This document shows positions 16,119-24,840 of a stretch of 64,000 nucleotides of DNA, piece after piece. Within the stretch, counting starts at the first letter, position 1. Each line of letters begins with the position of its first letter. The DNA is from Planctomycetia bacterium (GTDB lineage Bacteria > Planctomycetota > Phycisphaerae > UBA1845 > UTPLA1), in assembly GCA_015075745.1 (NCBI GenBank), contig JABTTW010000001.1, forward strand, positions 992,001 through 1,056,000, given 5' to 3'. Under the pieces are notes generated by a model, which worked only from the letters and a program-made list of their open reading frames with translations, was not told the DNA's origin and made no database searches. The position numbers and the translations under genes were made by a program.

Positions 16119-17312
16119 ATGATGCATCGACGCAAAGGCTACATCCTCCTTGCCGTGCTCGGCATCGCGGTCATTGTGACGGCGCTGGGTCTCTCATTTG
16201 TCGAGAGCCACTCCACCGCCATGCCCGAGTCGGTCAATCGATACGGCGCGATGCGGGCGCTGTACCTGGCTGAGTCCGGCGTCGCCATCGGCACTCACTT
16301 CCTCATGTATCCGCCGACGACCGTGGCCTACGGCTCCTACTACACTGGCGCGAGCAACGTCGCTGTCGACGCGACCAGCGATTACACGAACATTTCGGTC
16401 CTTCGATCGGACGCCTGGACGCCTGCGAAGACCGATCTGAACCTTTATCGCATCACGGCGACGGGCGTCGCTCTCGACCCTGACGGAAGCGTTCGCGGCA
16501 AGCGGCAGGTCACGGCCGAGGTAATCGTGCCCGAAGCCAACAAGTGGGTGGTTCCGTATGCGCTATTCGATACGACGTCGTCAACGATTCCGCTTGGAGT
16601 GAGTATCTTCGGCGATTTTCACGCCAATGGAGACATCACCGGTAATTTGTTCTCCTTTTGCAATGGAACGATATCCGCCACCGGCGACATCGATTGGCGC
16701 GGTATCCGAACCAAGCCGCTGCCCCCGTCATCCGAACCTTATGTCGGTCCGACTGCGGCGACGAACAAGTACGAGTCATACACGATCCGCGGACAGACCT
16801 ACACCGCACTTGTGATCACTGACAACAATATTTCATCCGCCGACGCGGCCGCCCTCAATGCCACCACGCTGACTGCCGCCAACCCCGGACGCATCATGGT
16901 GTACAAAGGCGGCAATTTAATAATCAACTCGAACGCAAACCTACTCGGAACGCTTGTCGTCACCGCGGGAAATCTGGAGTTTGAAAACGGAGGTCCCATT
17001 CAGATTACAGCCGTTGAGGGGTTCCCTGCAGCCGTGGTCGCGGGCGCCACAAACTTCGTCATGGTGCGTTCACACGACACTGATGTGACGATCAACGGTT
17101 CGATCATCAGCGCCGGCGGATGGGACATAAAGAACAAGAAAAATTCAACGATCAGGGTAGTCGGTTCAGTTATCAAGTCGAAACCGATCACGGGACTTGG
17201 CTCCGGTACGTCCGTACGCTTCACCTGGGATTCAACTCGATCATGGTTCTGGGATGTTGAGAACGCTCCGCCTTCCCAGCCCTATACGCTGCTGAACTGG
17301 AAAGAGGATTAA
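16119..17312 (+). CDS. GspK/PilX-like minor pseudopilin
   Basis: A 397-residue protein. The N-terminus MMHRRKG then YILLAVLGIAVIVTALGLSF is a prepilin-like leader and helix with Gly at -1 but no Glu at position 5, which is the known pattern of GspK tip pseudopilins. LYLAESGVAIGTHFL is typical of PilX/GspK proteins. The rest is beta-rich with many Asn, Gly and Thr (SIFGDFHANGDITGNLF), resembling exported beta-helical or adhesin-like domains. It is longer than most GspK proteins (about 320). It sits between the GspJ-like gene and a small membrane protein in one direction. Confidence 0.72.
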   Translation: MMHRRKGYILLAVLGIAVIVTALGLSFVESHSTAMPESVNRYGAMRALYLAESGVAIGTHFLMYPPTTVAYGSYYTGASNVAVDATSDYTNISVLRSDAWTPAKTDLNLYRITATGVALDPDGSVRGKRQVTAEVIVPEANKWVVPYALFDTTSSTIPLGVSIFGDFHANGDITGNLFSFCNGTISATGDIDWRGIRTKPLPPSSEPYVGPTAATNKYESYTIRGQTYTALVITDNNISSADAAALNATTLTAANPGRIMVYKGGNLIINSNANLLGTLVVTAGNLEFENGGPIQITAVEGFPAAVVAGATNFVMVRSHDTDVTINGSIISAGGWDIKNKKNSTIRVVGSVIKSKPITGLGSGTSVRFTWDSTRSWFWDVENAPPSQPYTLLNWKED

Positions 17313-17313
17313 G

Positions 17314-17622
17314 ATGTCCGAGCAGACAACGACCACGATCACCCTTGACCGATTTACACGGGGCATTCTTTGCGCGCTGACGGTCCTGCTGACCATCATC
17401 GCCATCGAGCTATGGGTCGGCCGGCCGGACGGCGTTCCGACCGCGCGGGCGCAGATCCCGGACACGGCCTTGCAACGACGCGAGATCGTCGAAGAAACTC
17501 GCCGCACGAATGTGCTGCTGGGGCAGATACTCGAACACCTGAAGACCAAGCCGGTGCAGGTCACGATCAAGGCCGACGAACGAAAGCCCGCTACCAGGCC
17601 GGGGCCGCGCGTCGGCAAGTGA
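17314..17622 (+). CDS. small single-span membrane protein of the pseudopilin cassette
   Basis: A 102-residue protein beginning one base after the previous stop. One membrane segment lies near residues 17-34 (ILCALTVLLTIIAIELWV). The segment after it contains a predicted helix (ALQRREIVEETRRTNVLLGQI) and a basic tail (KADERKPATRPGPRVGK). There is no prepilin motif. Given tight spacing it probably belongs to the pseudopilus apparatus, perhaps as an inner-membrane assembly component, but I do not recognise a family. Confidence 0.75.
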   Translation: MSEQTTTTITLDRFTRGILCALTVLLTIIAIELWVGRPDGVPTARAQIPDTALQRREIVEETRRTNVLLGQILEHLKTKPVQVTIKADERKPATRPGPRVGK

Positions 17623-17651
17623 GATAGCTCGTTAAGCATGGGGGAAGAAAC

Positions 17652-18200
17652 ATGCATCGAAACGCATACACGATCGTGGAACTGCTTATCGTGGTCGTCG
17701 TCGTGGGCATCGTCGCCGCCGTGGCCTGGCCCGACGCCGAGGCCGGGCTGCGCGAGCAGGCGCGACTTGCGGCCGAGCGCTTCGAGAATGACGTTGAATA
17801 CGCGAAGAGTCTTTCGCTGCGCGATCCGGCCGATCCTGCGGCGATCAAGATCGAGCCGGATAACAACCGCTACTTCATCTCGAAGAAATCGGCCCCCGAT
17901 ACGCCGATTACTCATCCCGTGACGAAGAAGCCGTACATCGTTCAGTACGGACCCGGAGGCACTCCGGGGCTCGATCAGGTGAAGATCGACGGCGCTGAAC
18001 TCGGGGGCGATGCCGTGGTGGTCCTCGAATCGACGGGCAATCTCGACCAATCGACGTCCGCCGTCCTGCAACTCAGTGCGGCGGGTGCGGAGGCCGAAGT
18101 GATCGTCGCGCCGGCCGGCGGCGGTACGAAGGTGGGCGGCACGTTTACCAAGACGGTCTCGCTGAAGCCCACGGTGATTGAGGACGAGGACGAGGGTTGA
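17652..18200 (+). CDS. GspH/FimT-like minor pseudopilin
   Basis: A 182-residue protein with the short leader MHRNA and mature start YTIVELLIVVVVVGIVAAVA. Glu5 is present, but position +1 is Tyr instead of Phe and -1 is Ala instead of Gly. REQARLAAERFENDVEYAK is typical of GspH/FimT-type pseudopilins, where this helix precedes a beta domain. The acidic tail (VIEDEDEG) is unusual. It closes the cassette. No GspE ATPase, GspF platform, GspD secretin or prepilin peptidase is in the window, so the machinery must be encoded elsewhere. Confidence 0.8.
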   Translation: MHRNAYTIVELLIVVVVVGIVAAVAWPDAEAGLREQARLAAERFENDVEYAKSLSLRDPADPAAIKIEPDNNRYFISKKSAPDTPITHPVTKKPYIVQYGPGGTPGLDQVKIDGAELGGDAVVVLESTGNLDQSTSAVLQLSAAGAEAEVIVAPAGGGTKVGGTFTKTVSLKPTVIEDEDEG

Positions 18201-18286
18201 GGCAAAGTGGTTGTCGGGGGAATGGGCAAGTAGCGATCGATGCGCGGCGTGATTGCGCGCGGCCCCCCCACTTTTGAAGTACAAGA

Positions 18287-19087
18287 CTAAGCCCCTCCCA
18301 ATAGCTCGCGCACCATTGCGCCGATGTCGTCGGCGCGCATGAGCGTCTCACCGACGAGGATCGCGCAGGCCCCCGCCACTGAAAGGGCCTGAACGTCTGC
18401 ACGCGATTGAATACCGCTTTCCGCCACGAATCGGACGCCTTGCGGCAATTGCCTCGCCAGCGAAAACGAGGTCATCAAGGTTGTCCGCTGGGCGTGCAGG
18501 TCGCGATTGTTGATGCCCAGGAGCGCACGATCCTGCGGGGAAATCAACGGCAGGACGCGCGGGAGATTCGCCGGGTCGTGCAGCTCGATCAGGGTCGCCA
18601 TGCCCAGTTGTCGCGACAATTCGGCGAGGGATCGCAGCCTGTCGCTGCTCAGGATCTCGGCGATGAGCAGGATTGCATCGGCCCCGGCCGCGCGGCTCTC
18701 GAACACCTGATACTCTTCAAGAATGAAATCCTTTCGCAGGACCGGCAACGACGACTTTCGTTTGACGGCCTCGATGAAGCTGAGATCGCCGGCGAAGTAA
18801 GAGCGATCGGTCAGGACGCTCAGGGCCGCCGCGCCGTTTGTTTCATAGATCTGTGCGATGGCGACGGGGTCGAAGGGCTCGCGGATGAGTCCGGCCGAGG
18901 GGGACTTCTTTTTTATCTCCGCAATCAACGCGGTCCTGCCGGGAAGCGTCACTGAATCGTAGAAATTCCGGGCGGGCTCCGCCTTACCGGCCGCGGTCTC
19001 CTGAGAGGCGAACGAGACCGAGGCCTTCGCCGCCGCGATTTCGCGTCGTTTGGTCTCGACTATCTGTTCCAATATAGTGCCCGTCAT
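18287..19087 (-). CDS. trpC: indole-3-glycerol phosphate synthase
   Basis: A 266-residue TIM-barrel enzyme that converts carboxyphenylamino-deoxyribulose phosphate to indole-3-glycerol phosphate in tryptophan synthesis. Seen are the N-terminal ILEQIVETKRREIAAAK, the catalytic-loop ALIAEIKKKSPSAG, LPVLRKDFILEEYQV, LLGINNRDL and FVAESGI. All hallmark residues (the Lys of EIKKKSPS, the Lys of RKDF, the Glu of VAESGI) are present and the length is normal. It stands alone; other trp genes are not in the window. It is divergent from the CPBP protease gene with a 54-base gap. Confidence 0.96.
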   Translation of the reverse strand: MTGTILEQIVETKRREIAAAKASVSFASQETAAGKAEPARNFYDSVTLPGRTALIAEIKKKSPSAGLIREPFDPVAIAQIYETNGAAALSVLTDRSYFAGDLSFIEAVKRKSSLPVLRKDFILEEYQVFESRAAGADAILLIAEILSSDRLRSLAELSRQLGMATLIELHDPANLPRVLPLISPQDRALLGINNRDLHAQRTTLMTSFSLARQLPQGVRFVAESGIQSRADVQALSVAGACAILVGETLMRADDIGAMVRELLGGA

Positions 19088-19141
19088 GCGTCGCTCCCGT
19101 GTGCCACTTTAGAATTGCCCCCGCCAGGATGCAACCACACG

Positions 19142-20014
19142 ATGCCGTCGAACTGGACCCGGCTGGAAGTTGCTGAACTGATCGTCTTGTGCTGCGGCGC
19201 GGGGCTGCTTGTCGTTGGAGCCGTATGGTTGACGGTGCGCAAGCGTTGGGCCGATGTCCTGCGGCTTCCGGAGTTGCCGCGAAACGACGTTGAGCCGATT
19301 GATCTGCTTATCGCATTGGCGGCGATGTGGCTGCTGCCGGGCATCTTTGGAATCCTCCTTGCGGGCCCGACGAACGGGGATACGACGACGCAGCCGACGA
19401 CTGCCCCAGCGGTTGCGTCCACGACGACCGCCGTGGCCGTGATTGTGGCCCAGCTCCTGACGGTCATTATTCTTCTGCTGATCGGGCGAGCCAGGACACG
19501 GGGGGGGCTTGTCGATTGGGGGCTGGGCTTTCGCCGTGTGGGGACTCGCGTTTTGCAGGCGGCGGTCGCCTATGTCGCGGTCTGGCCGCTTTGCACGATC
19601 GCCTTGCATCTGACTGTGTTCGGGATCGAACTGGTTTGGCCTGATTACAAGCCGGTCGAGCACAATACAATCAAGACGCTGCTTTCCGGAGAGGCGGACC
19701 GGCTCACGATTGTGCTGACGGTGGCGGGGGCGACCTTGATGGCCCCGATGGTTGAGGAGATGTTTTTTCGCGGGTTGTTTCTGCCGCTGATTGCCAGGGC
19801 GGCGCGAAGCCGATGGGCGGCGGTGCTTTTGTCGGGGATGGCGTTCGGGCTGTTTCACGTTCCTCTTTACCATGCGATCCCTGCGCTGGCGGTGTTCGGC
19901 ATCTTGCTCGGGTATCTCTACGTTCGCACGGGATCGCTGACGCTGGTGATTTTTGTTCACGGTATTTTTAATGGTAAGACCCTCCTTTGGGTGGCGCTGG
20001 GGGCGACGCCGTAG
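19142..20014 (+). CDS. CPBP-family intramembrane glutamic protease
   Basis: A 290-residue protein with about eight membrane segments. The catalytic motif EEMFFRG (Glu205, Glu206, Arg210) and the second motif FGLFHVPLYH near residue 239 identify the CPBP (Abi, type II CAAX protease-like) family. The family cuts or processes membrane substrates, but the target here is unknown. I start at the ATG at 19142; a TTG at 19115 is a weaker alternative. A run of eight G near 19500 lies in the coding sequence and could be prone to slippage. Confidence 0.87.
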   Translation: MPSNWTRLEVAELIVLCCGAGLLVVGAVWLTVRKRWADVLRLPELPRNDVEPIDLLIALAAMWLLPGIFGILLAGPTNGDTTTQPTTAPAVASTTTAVAVIVAQLLTVIILLLIGRARTRGGLVDWGLGFRRVGTRVLQAAVAYVAVWPLCTIALHLTVFGIELVWPDYKPVEHNTIKTLLSGEADRLTIVLTVAGATLMAPMVEEMFFRGLFLPLIARAARSRWAAVLLSGMAFGLFHVPLYHAIPALAVFGILLGYLYVRTGSLTLVIFVHGIFNGKTLLWVALGATP

Positions 20015-20602
20015 CGGCTCGAAATCCAAGGTGACACATGGCGATGTCGGGGGTTGCTGGTCAGCCGTCGCCAAACGGCAAGCCGCTTCGTTGGTCGCGC
20101 GCAAGTCGAGCAAAATCGAAGGTGACATAAGGTGACACAGCCGAATTTTCTCGATTGCAACTCTTGTGGCGGGCGTGTGTTGGGGCGATGCGCTTTTTGG
20201 GTGGTTTTTTGTGAAGAACGGCAAAGTGAAGCAGGACCAGTGTATGCCCGAACAGGCGCGGAAAACCTCGGGAAAGTTCGTTTGTAAGTCTTTGAAAAAC
20301 GAGTCGGGAAAGTGAAACATAGGGGACGAGGATCCGAGGGTTGGGTTGACGTGCGCTTTGTTCATCGCGTGCATCTTTGTTGAGCGTTTGGGCGTTGGGG
20401 CTCTATTTGTGAATACTTGCTCCAAGTGCGCGCGGAAATGGGAAATGAGGCAGTGTTGGTGGGTGGAGAGAAGCCGCCGGCTTTTGGCCCGGGGGCGATA
20501 TGCGAGGATGTTTGCGATTGGGGCGGGGATGTTTAGAATCCGCGCAGCGGCCGCATTGGCGCGGCGAGAGATCGAGACTGATACATCATCGAGGCCAGAA
20601 CC
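20015..20602. other. long non-coding stretch with AAGGTGACA direct repeats
   Basis: Nearly 590 bases with no convincing gene on either strand. AAGGTGACA followed by C or T and A occurs three times, at 20028-20038 and twice back to back in 20119-20139. I see no DnaA-box consensus, no T-tailed hairpin and no clear promoter. An 86-residue frame at 20346-20606 overlaps the next start and lacks coding character. It lies close to the GC-skew switch described under findings. Confidence 0.5.
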
Positions 20603-21670
20603 ATGAAGCGATCCGCCCTGCCGGCCTGCCTCCTCTTGTTCGCCGTTGTCACTTTCGCGACGGCTGCCGATCCGCCGGAGACATTTCAGGAGCGGCTGGA
20701 GTACGACGCCGAAAGCGGGGAGTGGATTGAGACGGCTGCGCCGATTCCCGGCACGGAGGAAGGCGACCTGGCACTGGCGCGATCTCTTGTGGCGCGGGAG
20801 GAATTCAAGGCTGCGCGGAAGGCGATGGCGGCGTGGTTCAAGACGTGGCCGGAGTCGGCTCACTGGCCGGAGGCGCTTTTTTATGCGGCGGAGAATGAGG
20901 TGTCGGCGGAGGATGCGAAGCCGAAGTCGGGCGATTTGATCAAGGCTTATGGATGGCTGGAGGAATTGCTGGACGGGTGGCCGGGGACGGAGTTGTCTGA
21001 CCGGGCGATCCGGAAGGAACTGATCATCGCGGAGATGCTGCTTTTCAAGGAGCGGAAGCAGAAGGTGTGGAAGGGCGTGCTGTGGCTTTCGGGCGAGGAG
21101 GAGGCGCTGACGATGCTCGACCGGATCATTGACGATCGGGCGCGCGACACGCCGGTGGCGGAGCAGGCACTTAGGCTGAAGGCGGACTATCACTATGTGA
21201 ACGGCGACTTTGAGGAGGCGGAGGAGGCGTATGCGAGATTGATGCGCGACTTTGCGCGGGGGCGGTATTCGAAGTTTGCGCTGCTGCGGGCGGGCGAGTC
21301 TGCCCTGGCGCGGTTTCCTGGGGTGGATTTTGACGATGCGGATCTTCTGGAGGCGGAGGTCTATCTGAAGGACTACCGGCAGAAGTATCCGGAGGAGGCG
21401 GGCGAATATATGGTGCCGCAGCTTCTTTCGCGGATTGAGGAGAGCCGGGCGGAGAAAGACTTTCGCGTCGCGCAGTATTATCGACGGGTGGGTCAGATTG
21501 ACGCGGCGGTCTATTACTATCGAATGATCGAGCGGGACTGGTCGGCGACGACGTGGGGCGGACTGGCGCATCAGCAGTTGATCGAATTGGGGGCGATCGA
21601 GCCGGAGGTTTCTGCTGACGCAGTTTCAGTGGTTGACGAGGCGCCGGCGGCGGAGTCGCAGGACGACTAG
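20603..21670 (+). CDS. exported TPR protein, BamD/YbgF-like
   Basis: A 355-residue protein with a signal peptide (MKRSALPACLLLFAVVTFA, cleavage near ATAADPP). TPR-like helical pairs follow: LALARSLVAREEFKAARKAM, ALRLKADYHYVNGDFEEAEE, and later VAQYYRRVGQIDAAVYYYRM, the last very like the C-terminal repeats of BamD. No lipobox cysteine is present at a suitable place, unlike true BamD. It is probably periplasmic and scaffolds envelope complexes. Downstream in the same direction is the VKOR-DsbA fusion, another envelope protein. Confidence 0.78.
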   Translation: MKRSALPACLLLFAVVTFATAADPPETFQERLEYDAESGEWIETAAPIPGTEEGDLALARSLVAREEFKAARKAMAAWFKTWPESAHWPEALFYAAENEVSAEDAKPKSGDLIKAYGWLEELLDGWPGTELSDRAIRKELIIAEMLLFKERKQKVWKGVLWLSGEEEALTMLDRIIDDRARDTPVAEQALRLKADYHYVNGDFEEAEEAYARLMRDFARGRYSKFALLRAGESALARFPGVDFDDADLLEAEVYLKDYRQKYPEEAGEYMVPQLLSRIEESRAEKDFRVAQYYRRVGQIDAAVYYYRMIERDWSATTWGGLAHQQLIELGAIEPEVSADAVSVVDEAPAAESQDD

Positions 21671-21738
21671 AGCGCGAAGGTGCGGCGAGCATTCTGCCAT
21701 CAGGCCACGGCAGTCATGAGAGACAGCGCAGCAGCCAA

Positions 21739-23025
21739 ATGAGATCAAACCAATCGCTTGGACGATGGGCGGTCGTCGCGCTGGCCGCGGTGGGCTGCTA
21801 TATCTGCGTGACGCTCGTGAACATGAGCGTGGGAGATTCGACGACGGGGGCGTCGGGACTGGGGGCTTCGCTTTGCACACCGAGCGAGGCGGTGAACTGC
21901 GACTATGTGCTGGCCAGTAAGTGGGCGAAGATCGGGCCGGCGCCGGTGGCGGCGCTGGGGGTGATGTACTTTGCGGTCATTGGGGCGTGGTTTGTTGCGG
22001 TCGGGATTCCCAACATGGCGGGTCGGCGGTGGCACGGCGTGCCGGCGGGATTGTGCGCGGCCGGACTGATCGGCTCGGCTTTTTTTGTTTATGTGATGGC
22101 GGCGAGGCTGCCGGTCTGGTGCACGTGGTGCGTGGCGGCGCATGGGGTGAACCTTGTTGTCGCGATGATCGTTTTTCTGACTTGGCCGCGAAGGCGGGCG
22201 ACGGAAGAGACGTCGCCGGCTTATCCATCGATGGGCAGGGCGCTGGGCACGATCATCGGATGCGGCGGCGCGATGGTGATTATCTTTTTGGCTGTGTTCG
22301 CGTATCAGCTTCAGATTGCCACGCGGCGGATGCAGTTGGAACTGATGGCGGCGACTAATAACGCGGCGTATGTCTCGTGGAAGCTGGGGGCGCAGGCGCC
22401 GCGGGCGATGCGGATTCGGCAGGGGGCGGCGTCGATTGGGCCGGAAGGCGCGGCGCACACGCTGGTGGCGTTCACGGATTTTGAGTGCCGGCACTGCGCG
22501 TGGTTTCACGATTATGCGGATCGGCTGGGGCAGCTTTTTCCGAAGGAGCTGCGGATTGTCTTTTTGCATGCGCCGATGTGCCGGGCGTGTAATCCGTCGG
22601 TGACGAAGACGTTTCACTACTTTGCGTGCGAGGCTGCGCGTGCGGCGGAGGCGGCGCAGCTTTCGACGACGGCGGAGAAGGCGAAGGCGTACCGGACGCT
22701 GTTGTATCGAAGCGCGGACGACTTTGCCTCGCGGCCTTATGCGGCGCTGGCGCGGACGGCGGGGATCGACGCGGGTGAGTTTCAGAAGATGTTTGAGAGT
22801 GAGGCGAGCGAGGCAGGCGTTAAGGCGGATGTGGCGCTGGCGAACGAACTGGGTGTGGAGGGGACGCCTTCGATCTGGCTGGATGGGCGCAAGCTGCCTA
22901 CGTGGCATATTCTGAGCGATGAGCCGAATCCGAAGATCAGCGTGGCGAAGACTGATGCAATGTGGGGGGAACTGCTGCGCGCTGATGCGGCGAGGCGCGG
23001 GGCGGCGCAAGAAACGGGCGATTAG
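21739..23025 (+). CDS. VKOR-DsbA fusion, self-contained disulfide-forming enzyme
   Basis: A 428-residue protein. The N-terminal part (about 1-205) is a vitamin K epoxide reductase domain with several membrane helices, loop cysteines Cys46 and Cys54 and the quinone-side active site CTWC (128-131). The C-terminal part is a DsbA-like thioredoxin domain with the active site CRHC (250-253) in FTDFECRHC and a cis-proline in GVEGTPSIW. The fusion can oxidise periplasmic cysteines and hand electrons to quinone within one chain. The domain order and length fit known bacterial fusions. An extra cysteine pair (MCRACN) lies downstream of the active site. Its stop overlaps the end of the convergent AlkP gene. 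Confidence 0.92.
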   Translation: MRSNQSLGRWAVVALAAVGCYICVTLVNMSVGDSTTGASGLGASLCTPSEAVNCDYVLASKWAKIGPAPVAALGVMYFAVIGAWFVAVGIPNMAGRRWHGVPAGLCAAGLIGSAFFVYVMAARLPVWCTWCVAAHGVNLVVAMIVFLTWPRRRATEETSPAYPSMGRALGTIIGCGGAMVIIFLAVFAYQLQIATRRMQLELMAATNNAAYVSWKLGAQAPRAMRIRQGAASIGPEGAAHTLVAFTDFECRHCAWFHDYADRLGQLFPKELRIVFLHAPMCRACNPSVTKTFHYFACEAARAAEAAQLSTTAEKAKAYRTLLYRSADDFASRPYAALARTAGIDAGEFQKMFESEASEAGVKADVALANELGVEGTPSIWLDGRKLPTWHILSDEPNPKISVAKTDAMWGELLRADAARRGAAQETGD

Positions 23026-24683
23026 TCGAGGTAGCCGAGGGCACCGAGGCGGTCGGCAACCTCTTCCATCTGGCGCTGGGTCATTGCGGCCGTGTCGTGC
23101 TCGTCGATCTTGCGCTCGACCGGCGGCTCGTAATGGACTTCGACGGGCTCGTCGAAGATGGCGCTGAGGACGTTTCCGTCCATGTCCTTGGGGACGCGCT
23201 CGCCGAGACCGGCGAGGACGGTCGGGGCGATGTCTTCGATGTGGGCATGAATCTTCTTGCCGGCGGCGATGCCGGGACCCTGGGCGATAAAGATGCCTTC
23301 GAGGCGATGGGTGCCTTCGAGGCGATCGAGAGGGACCCAGCGGACGGGGGAGCTGCCGCGAATTTTCTTGACGACGGCGAGGCCATCGGCGGGAGCCAAC
23401 AACAGATCGGGCATCCAGGGGTAGTCCTTGCGGCGGCAGCCGTAGAGGTCTTCGGTGTTGTAGACCTCAGGGAAGATTTTCATCTCGTTGCCGTCGCGAT
23501 CTCGACAGGTGGCGGCGAGAAGGCGCTTGCGAATCTCATCGCGCAGGGAGTCGTAGCGCGACTCGTCGACGATGCCGTGCTTTTGGCGACCTTTCAGGTT
23601 GATGTAGAGGTAGCCGTAGATGCCAGCGTGGAGGACGCAGGCCTGGGTCTTGCTCCAGTCGAAGGCGAGATCGTGATCGAGCTCGCCGACGGAGGCGGCG
23701 GGCTGGCCATTCTTGGAGCGCGTCAAGCGGCGCCACCAGACGGCGCCGCGGGTCTGGGCGCGGGCGAGGTTGCTGCGAAGGCTGAGGTAGCCCCAATTGG
23801 CCAGGAGGAGATTGGGCTGGGCCTTGGCGTCGAGGCTACCGTGGCCGTGATCGGACATGATGAGGATGGTTGCCTTATTGTCCTCGGCGAGGGCACGGAG
23901 CCTGCCGATGGCGCCGTCGAGGCGGGCGAAGCATTCGACGGTCATGCGGTGTCGATCGGGGTCCATGTCGCGGGTGCGCGGGTCGAGGTATCGCCAGGCT
24001 TTGTGCTGGAGGTTGTCGACAAGCTTGAAGAGGACCATCATGACATCCCAGCCGTATTTTTCGCCGCAGAAGTTGGCGAGCTCGACACCGCGGTCGAAGC
24101 TCTGGCTGATGTAGCGGAGGTTGTCGGCGAAGAGCTTGTCGCCACCGAGGGCCTTGCGCTCCCACTTTTTCTCGTGGGTGTAGTCGGGGTAGCGCGAGAG
24201 GATTTCCGACTGGAGCTCCTTGGGCCAGGTGAAGTCCTTGCCGGTGGGCGTGTCGAAGCCGCTGATCATGAAGCCGTTGACCTGCTCGGGGGGGTAGGTC
24301 ATAGGGACATTGATCGAGCCGACGCGGTAACGCTTCTCGCTGAGGATCTGCCAGATGGTCGGGGTTTTCTGGTTGATCTTTTGATTGTTGTTGAAGACGA
24401 GGCGGTTGCTTTCCGGGTCGTAGCGGAGAAAGTCAATGATGCCGTGCTTGCCGGGCCCCTTGCCGGTCATGAAGGTGGTCCAGGCGGCGGGAGTGATGGG
24501 GGGACGGGTGGACTCGAGAACGCCGGAGGTGCCGTCCTCAGTTAAGGCGGCGAGGTTGGGCATGAGGCCCTGCTGCATGAGGGGGCGGAGGACGTCGAAG
24601 GTCGCGCCGTCGAGGCCGATCATCAGCACGCGAGAGAAGCGTGCTTCCAATCCGTCGGGCTTCTTACCGAATCGCGATGTCAC
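23022..24683 (-). CDS. AlkP-superfamily phosphodiesterase/nucleotide pyrophosphatase
   Basis: A 553-residue protein of the type I phosphodiesterase group. MIGLDGATFDVL near the N-terminus holds the first metal Asp and the nucleophile Thr; SDHGHGSLDAK holds the second metal Asp and His; GTHRLEGIFIAQGPGI and IEDIAPTVLAGLG match the C-terminal metal-binding region. No signal peptide is seen, so it is probably cytoplasmic or exported by another route. Start is a GTG at 24683 with TTGAGGATC upstream. Substrate unknown. The gene has a good promoter and an adjacent 18-bp palindrome, which suggests specific regulation. Its end overlaps the VKOR-DsbA gene tail to tail. Confidence 0.88.
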   Translation of the reverse strand: MTSRFGKKPDGLEARFSRVLMIGLDGATFDVLRPLMQQGLMPNLAALTEDGTSGVLESTRPPITPAAWTTFMTGKGPGKHGIIDFLRYDPESNRLVFNNNQKINQKTPTIWQILSEKRYRVGSINVPMTYPPEQVNGFMISGFDTPTGKDFTWPKELQSEILSRYPDYTHEKKWERKALGGDKLFADNLRYISQSFDRGVELANFCGEKYGWDVMMVLFKLVDNLQHKAWRYLDPRTRDMDPDRHRMTVECFARLDGAIGRLRALAEDNKATILIMSDHGHGSLDAKAQPNLLLANWGYLSLRSNLARAQTRGAVWWRRLTRSKNGQPAASVGELDHDLAFDWSKTQACVLHAGIYGYLYINLKGRQKHGIVDESRYDSLRDEIRKRLLAATCRDRDGNEMKIFPEVYNTEDLYGCRRKDYPWMPDLLLAPADGLAVVKKIRGSSPVRWVPLDRLEGTHRLEGIFIAQGPGIAAGKKIHAHIEDIAPTVLAGLGERVPKDMDGNVLSAIFDEPVEVHYEPPVERKIDEHDTAAMTQRQMEEVADRLGALGYLD

Positions 24684-24759
24684 AAAAGATCCTCAAGGCC
24701 GGGACTCGCACGGCCGCGCACCGATCAGCGAATCCGACATCACCCACGTGAGATCGGGA

Positions 24760-24788
24760 ATCATACTGTTCTCGTGACGTGGTGGCAA
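24760..24788 (-). promoter_or_regulatory. sigma-70 promoter for the AlkP gene
   Basis: On the minus strand, TTGCCA (24788-24783), a 17-base spacer and TATGAT (24765-24760). Each box is one mismatch from consensus and the spacing is ideal. Transcription would begin near 24753, leaving a leader of about 70 bases before the GTG at 24683. Confidence 0.65.
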
Positions 24789-24792
24789 GCAG

Positions 24793-24810
24793 ATGTAGCC
24801 ATGGCTACAT
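24793..24810. promoter_or_regulatory. 18-bp perfect palindrome beside the AlkP promoter (operator candidate)
   Basis: ATGTAGCCATGGCTACAT reads the same on both strands and lies four bases upstream of the -35 box of the AlkP promoter, in the place where an activator usually binds. It is also about 30 bases beyond the stop of the GT-C gene. The regulator is unknown. Confidence 0.5.
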
Positions 24811-24840
24811 TTGAATCCGGGGTGGTCCTGAATGGGCGGA

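Noticed and set aside
20346-20606. 86-residue frame in the long non-coding region
   Set aside because: It overlaps the start of the TPR gene, lacks a ribosome site and has no coding character.
19109-21571. An 820-codon open frame on the minus strand
   Set aside because: It runs antisense through the CPBP protease and TPR genes and the intergenic region; its Arg/Pro-rich composition is that of a high-GC shadow.
23097-24545. A 482-codon plus-strand frame opposite the AlkP gene
   Set aside because: Gly/Ala/Val/Asp/Glu-rich shadow; the minus strand has all AlkP metal motifs.
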